Part shown: piece by piece, positions 62,399 through 64,000 of the stretch
Position numbering within the stretch: position 1 is the stretch's first letter
Layout of the letters: the number at the start of each line of letters is the position of its first letter
Assembly: GCF_047238105.1 (NCBI RefSeq)
Contig: NZ_JBDFMD010000001.1
Coordinates: 5,518,001 to 5,582,000, forward strand
Direction: 5' to 3'
Origin: Paenibacillus_D sp047238105
Lineage (GTDB): Bacteria; Bacillota; Bacilli; Paenibacillales; Paenibacillaceae
Length of the DNA: 64,000 nucleotides
Program-made: the position numbers and the translations under genes
The notes under the pieces: generated by a model
The model's input: the letters and a program-made list of their open reading frames with translations, nothing else
What the model was told of the DNA's origin: nothing
The model's database searches: none

Positions 62399-62431
62399 AT
62401 ACACCTGCATGGTCTGCGGGTGTATTTTTTT
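62399..62431 (+). terminator. Terminator 21 bases before the last gene's start
   Basis: ATACACCTGC (62399-62408) and GCGGGTGTAT (62416-62425) form a stem with one G-T pair, followed by T6. It ends the regulator gene. If a promoter lies at the inverted repeat just upstream, it would also act as an attenuator. Confidence 0.85.
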
Positions 62432-62451
62432 ATATGGAAGGTGGGGCAATA

Positions 62452-64000
62452 GTGCAGCAGAGAGTCCGAAGAAGATATACGGCGCTTATGCTTGTAGTTG
62501 CGATGGTGGTCGGTCTGATCGTACCCGGGGAAGGAAGCGTAAGCGATCCGTTTCAATCGTCCAAGGCATCAGCCGAGGAGCTGTGGGAGGGGGACATTCA
62601 ATTCTATCCGACGATTCAGGGGGAAGCCATTGTATACTGGACGTCGGCATTCCATGTTACAGCGCCGCAGTATTACATAACTTTGTATAAGCTCTCCGAA
62701 AATGACGAGGAGTCAGCAGTAGCCAGCGGATGGACGGAATCACTGTATTGGCCCTTGTCAGGTCTTGATGCGGAGCAGCAATACCGGGTGCGCATTCAAG
62801 TGAAAGCCTCGCCATCCGGGGAATCATTAGGAGAGCTCTCAACAGATTTACTGCTTGCGGAGCTGTCGCCGAACGGCATCTGGCAGTTTTCAGTGAACCT
62901 CCAACAGGAGAGGCTCGCGGATAACCGGGTTCGCTTGAATTGGAACGGATATCATTCTCAGTTTGTGAAACATTATGTTGTCGTTTTATATGGGGAAGGA
63001 AACTATGTGTGGTCAAGTGACAGGATTGATCTCTCCGTCAATGAAGTGACGACTCCGGTACTCGAGGATGGCAAATCCTATACCGTGAGGATCATGGCTC
63101 AGAATCTTATTCCACCCAACATTACCCCGCTCGTGGGAGAGGCGTTTGGCGCGATCCATCTGTCAGATGACGGTCTCCCCCCGTACTGGCCACAGGATGC
63201 GTCATTGTCCATTCAGGATGTGACGGACAGCAGCTTCTCCGTTCACTGGCCAGAGGCGATGGATGGCATCGTCGGCTATCGCATCGTGTTGAATGGGCAG
63301 CAGGTCATCGAGGCGGCAGCCTACGAGCGGAGCTGTCTGCTAAGCGGTCTGCTGCTGGGCAATCGCTATACGGTTGAAGTCATCGCGGTTGACAGGTCAG
63401 GTGAGCTAAGTCCGCCGCTTACCATCGAACAGAGCACAGTGGGGAATTATAAGCTGGGCTGGTCCGCACCAGTGGTCGGAGACCGCAGTCAGGCGCTGCA
63501 ATGGGGCGGCACCATGACGTTCGAATATGAGAGCATGGCAGCTTCGGAGGCGGAGCTCACCCTTGTCTATCACGTGTGGAAGGACGAACTGGGCGAGCTG
63601 CTGGAGGCACCGGAGCAGATCGAGCAGGTTATTCATATGACGGAGGATGCGGAGCGGTCGGGGTATTACACTGCAGCATGGGTCATGGATGACCCGCGGC
63701 AGATTGCCGAAGTGGTGTCCGCTCATGCAATATCCCGTTTTGGAGATACGGTATCCGAGCCGGAGCAGGTGTCTATAGACATGAAGGTCAGCGGCCGAAT
63801 TCAGGTGCAGCTTCAGCCGGAAGGAGGGGATATTCCGAAGCTGAACGTTTTGCTGCGGGGGGACTCCGGGCGCTATAGTCAACTGGCCATGGTCGACAGC
63901 CCGCAGCTGCTGACCTACGAGCAGCTCATCCCGTCGGATGACTACGAGATGGTAGTCTATTCGCCGGAACTGCGGCGGGAGATCGTCAAGCTGACTGCGA
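62452..64000 (+). CDS. Secreted fibronectin-III repeat protein, N-terminal part
   Basis: The frame is open to the window end (516 complete codons). I chose GTG 62452 because AAGGTGGGG lies about 7 bases upstream; ATG 62434 has no site. A signal peptide (about 1-43, TALMLVVAMVVGLIVPGEG, ending ASAEE) is followed by at least three fibronectin-III-like domains (WTSAFHVTAPQYYITLYKLS; VRLNWNGYHSQFVKHYVVVL; FSVHWPEAMDGIVGYRIVLN) and then a beta-rich region. No catalytic domain is seen in the part present. It is probably a large cell-surface or secreted protein; the anchor would lie outside the window. Confidence 0.82.
   Translation, partial: MQQRVRRRYTALMLVVAMVVGLIVPGEGSVSDPFQSSKASAEELWEGDIQFYPTIQGEAIVYWTSAFHVTAPQYYITLYKLSENDEESAVASGWTESLYWPLSGLDAEQQYRVRIQVKASPSGESLGELSTDLLLAELSPNGIWQFSVNLQQERLADNRVRLNWNGYHSQFVKHYVVVLYGEGNYVWSSDRIDLSVNEVTTPVLEDGKSYTVRIMAQNLIPPNITPLVGEAFGAIHLSDDGLPPYWPQDASLSIQDVTDSSFSVHWPEAMDGIVGYRIVLNGQQVIEAAAYERSCLLSGLLLGNRYTVEVIAVDRSGELSPPLTIEQSTVGNYKLGWSAPVVGDRSQALQWGGTMTFEYESMAASEAELTLVYHVWKDELGELLEAPEQIEQVIHMTEDAERSGYYTAAWVMDDPRQIAEVVSAHAISRFGDTVSEPEQVSIDMKVSGRIQVQLQPEGGDIPKLNVLLRGDSGRYSQLAMVDSPQLLTYEQLIPSDDYEMVVYSPELRREIVKLTA

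Noticed and set aside
1..64000. rRNA, tRNA, insertion sequences and prophage genes
   Set aside because: No cloverleaf-like sequences, rRNA stretches, transposase-like proteins or phage structural genes were recognised by eye. A tRNAscan or ISfinder search would be decisive.

Overview
The window looks like a chromosomal piece of a GC-rich Bacillota of the Paenibacillus/Cohnella type. This is a judgement from content, not a database match: strong AGGAGG-type ribosome binding sites, LplB/YtcP-type sugar ABC permeases paired with large lipoprotein binding proteins, YesM/YesN-type two-component systems, membrane-anchored AraC regulators, SLH-domain surface proteins, NEAT heme proteins and a Fur box. 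No rRNA, tRNA, CRISPR array, transposase or prophage gene was recognised.

Region 1 (1-5069) is the end of a sugar catabolic operon: class I aldolase (cut by the window edge), Gfo/Idh/MocA dehydrogenase, PfkB kinase, D-lyxose-isomerase-type cupin, DUF4432 aldose epimerase and DeoR regulator. The logic is epimerase, isomerase, kinase, aldolase. Region 2 (5257-24190) is a polysaccharide-utilisation locus: a divergent membrane AraC sensor, two permeases, a binding lipoprotein, GH28, a 1639-residue secreted protein with five C-terminal repeats, GH2, GH38 and an esterase. A 41-bp hairpin repeat array separates the binding-protein gene from GH28.

Region 3 (24386-28820) is an iron/heme island: an SLH-anchored protein with two NEAT domains, a small secreted NEAT-like protein, and an HssR-like response regulator. 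Two Fur boxes lie in the divergent promoter region. Region 4 (28955-34546) holds a copper-amine-oxidase-N-domain protein, an aldo/keto reductase, a MerR regulator with its short-chain dehydrogenase, and an ECF sigma/anti-sigma pair.

Region 5 (34851-47559) is a second glycan locus: binding protein, two permeases, YesM kinase, YesN regulator, a second paralogous binding protein, GH3 of NagZ type and GH2. Region 6 (47625-56292) has a secreted clan GH-A hydrolase and an AraC regulator on the minus strand, then an AraA-like isomerase, a large protein of unknown function and an SGNH esterase on the plus strand. Region 7 (56454-58103) is a GNAT acetyltransferase next to a PPK2-type polyphosphate kinase. 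Region 8 (58414-64000) has an orphan binding lipoprotein, a divergent AraC sensor broken by a one-base frameshift in its HTH domain, and the start of a secreted fibronectin-III protein that runs off the end.

No ABC ATPase gene is present beside any transporter, so a shared MsmX-type ATPase encoded elsewhere is inferred. The main points of interest are the NEAT-like protein with His in place of the usual heme-ligand Tyr, the Fur-box/leader-peptide/HssR arrangement, the unknown 825-residue protein, the 1639-residue protein, the repeat array at 11522 and the frameshifted regulator.
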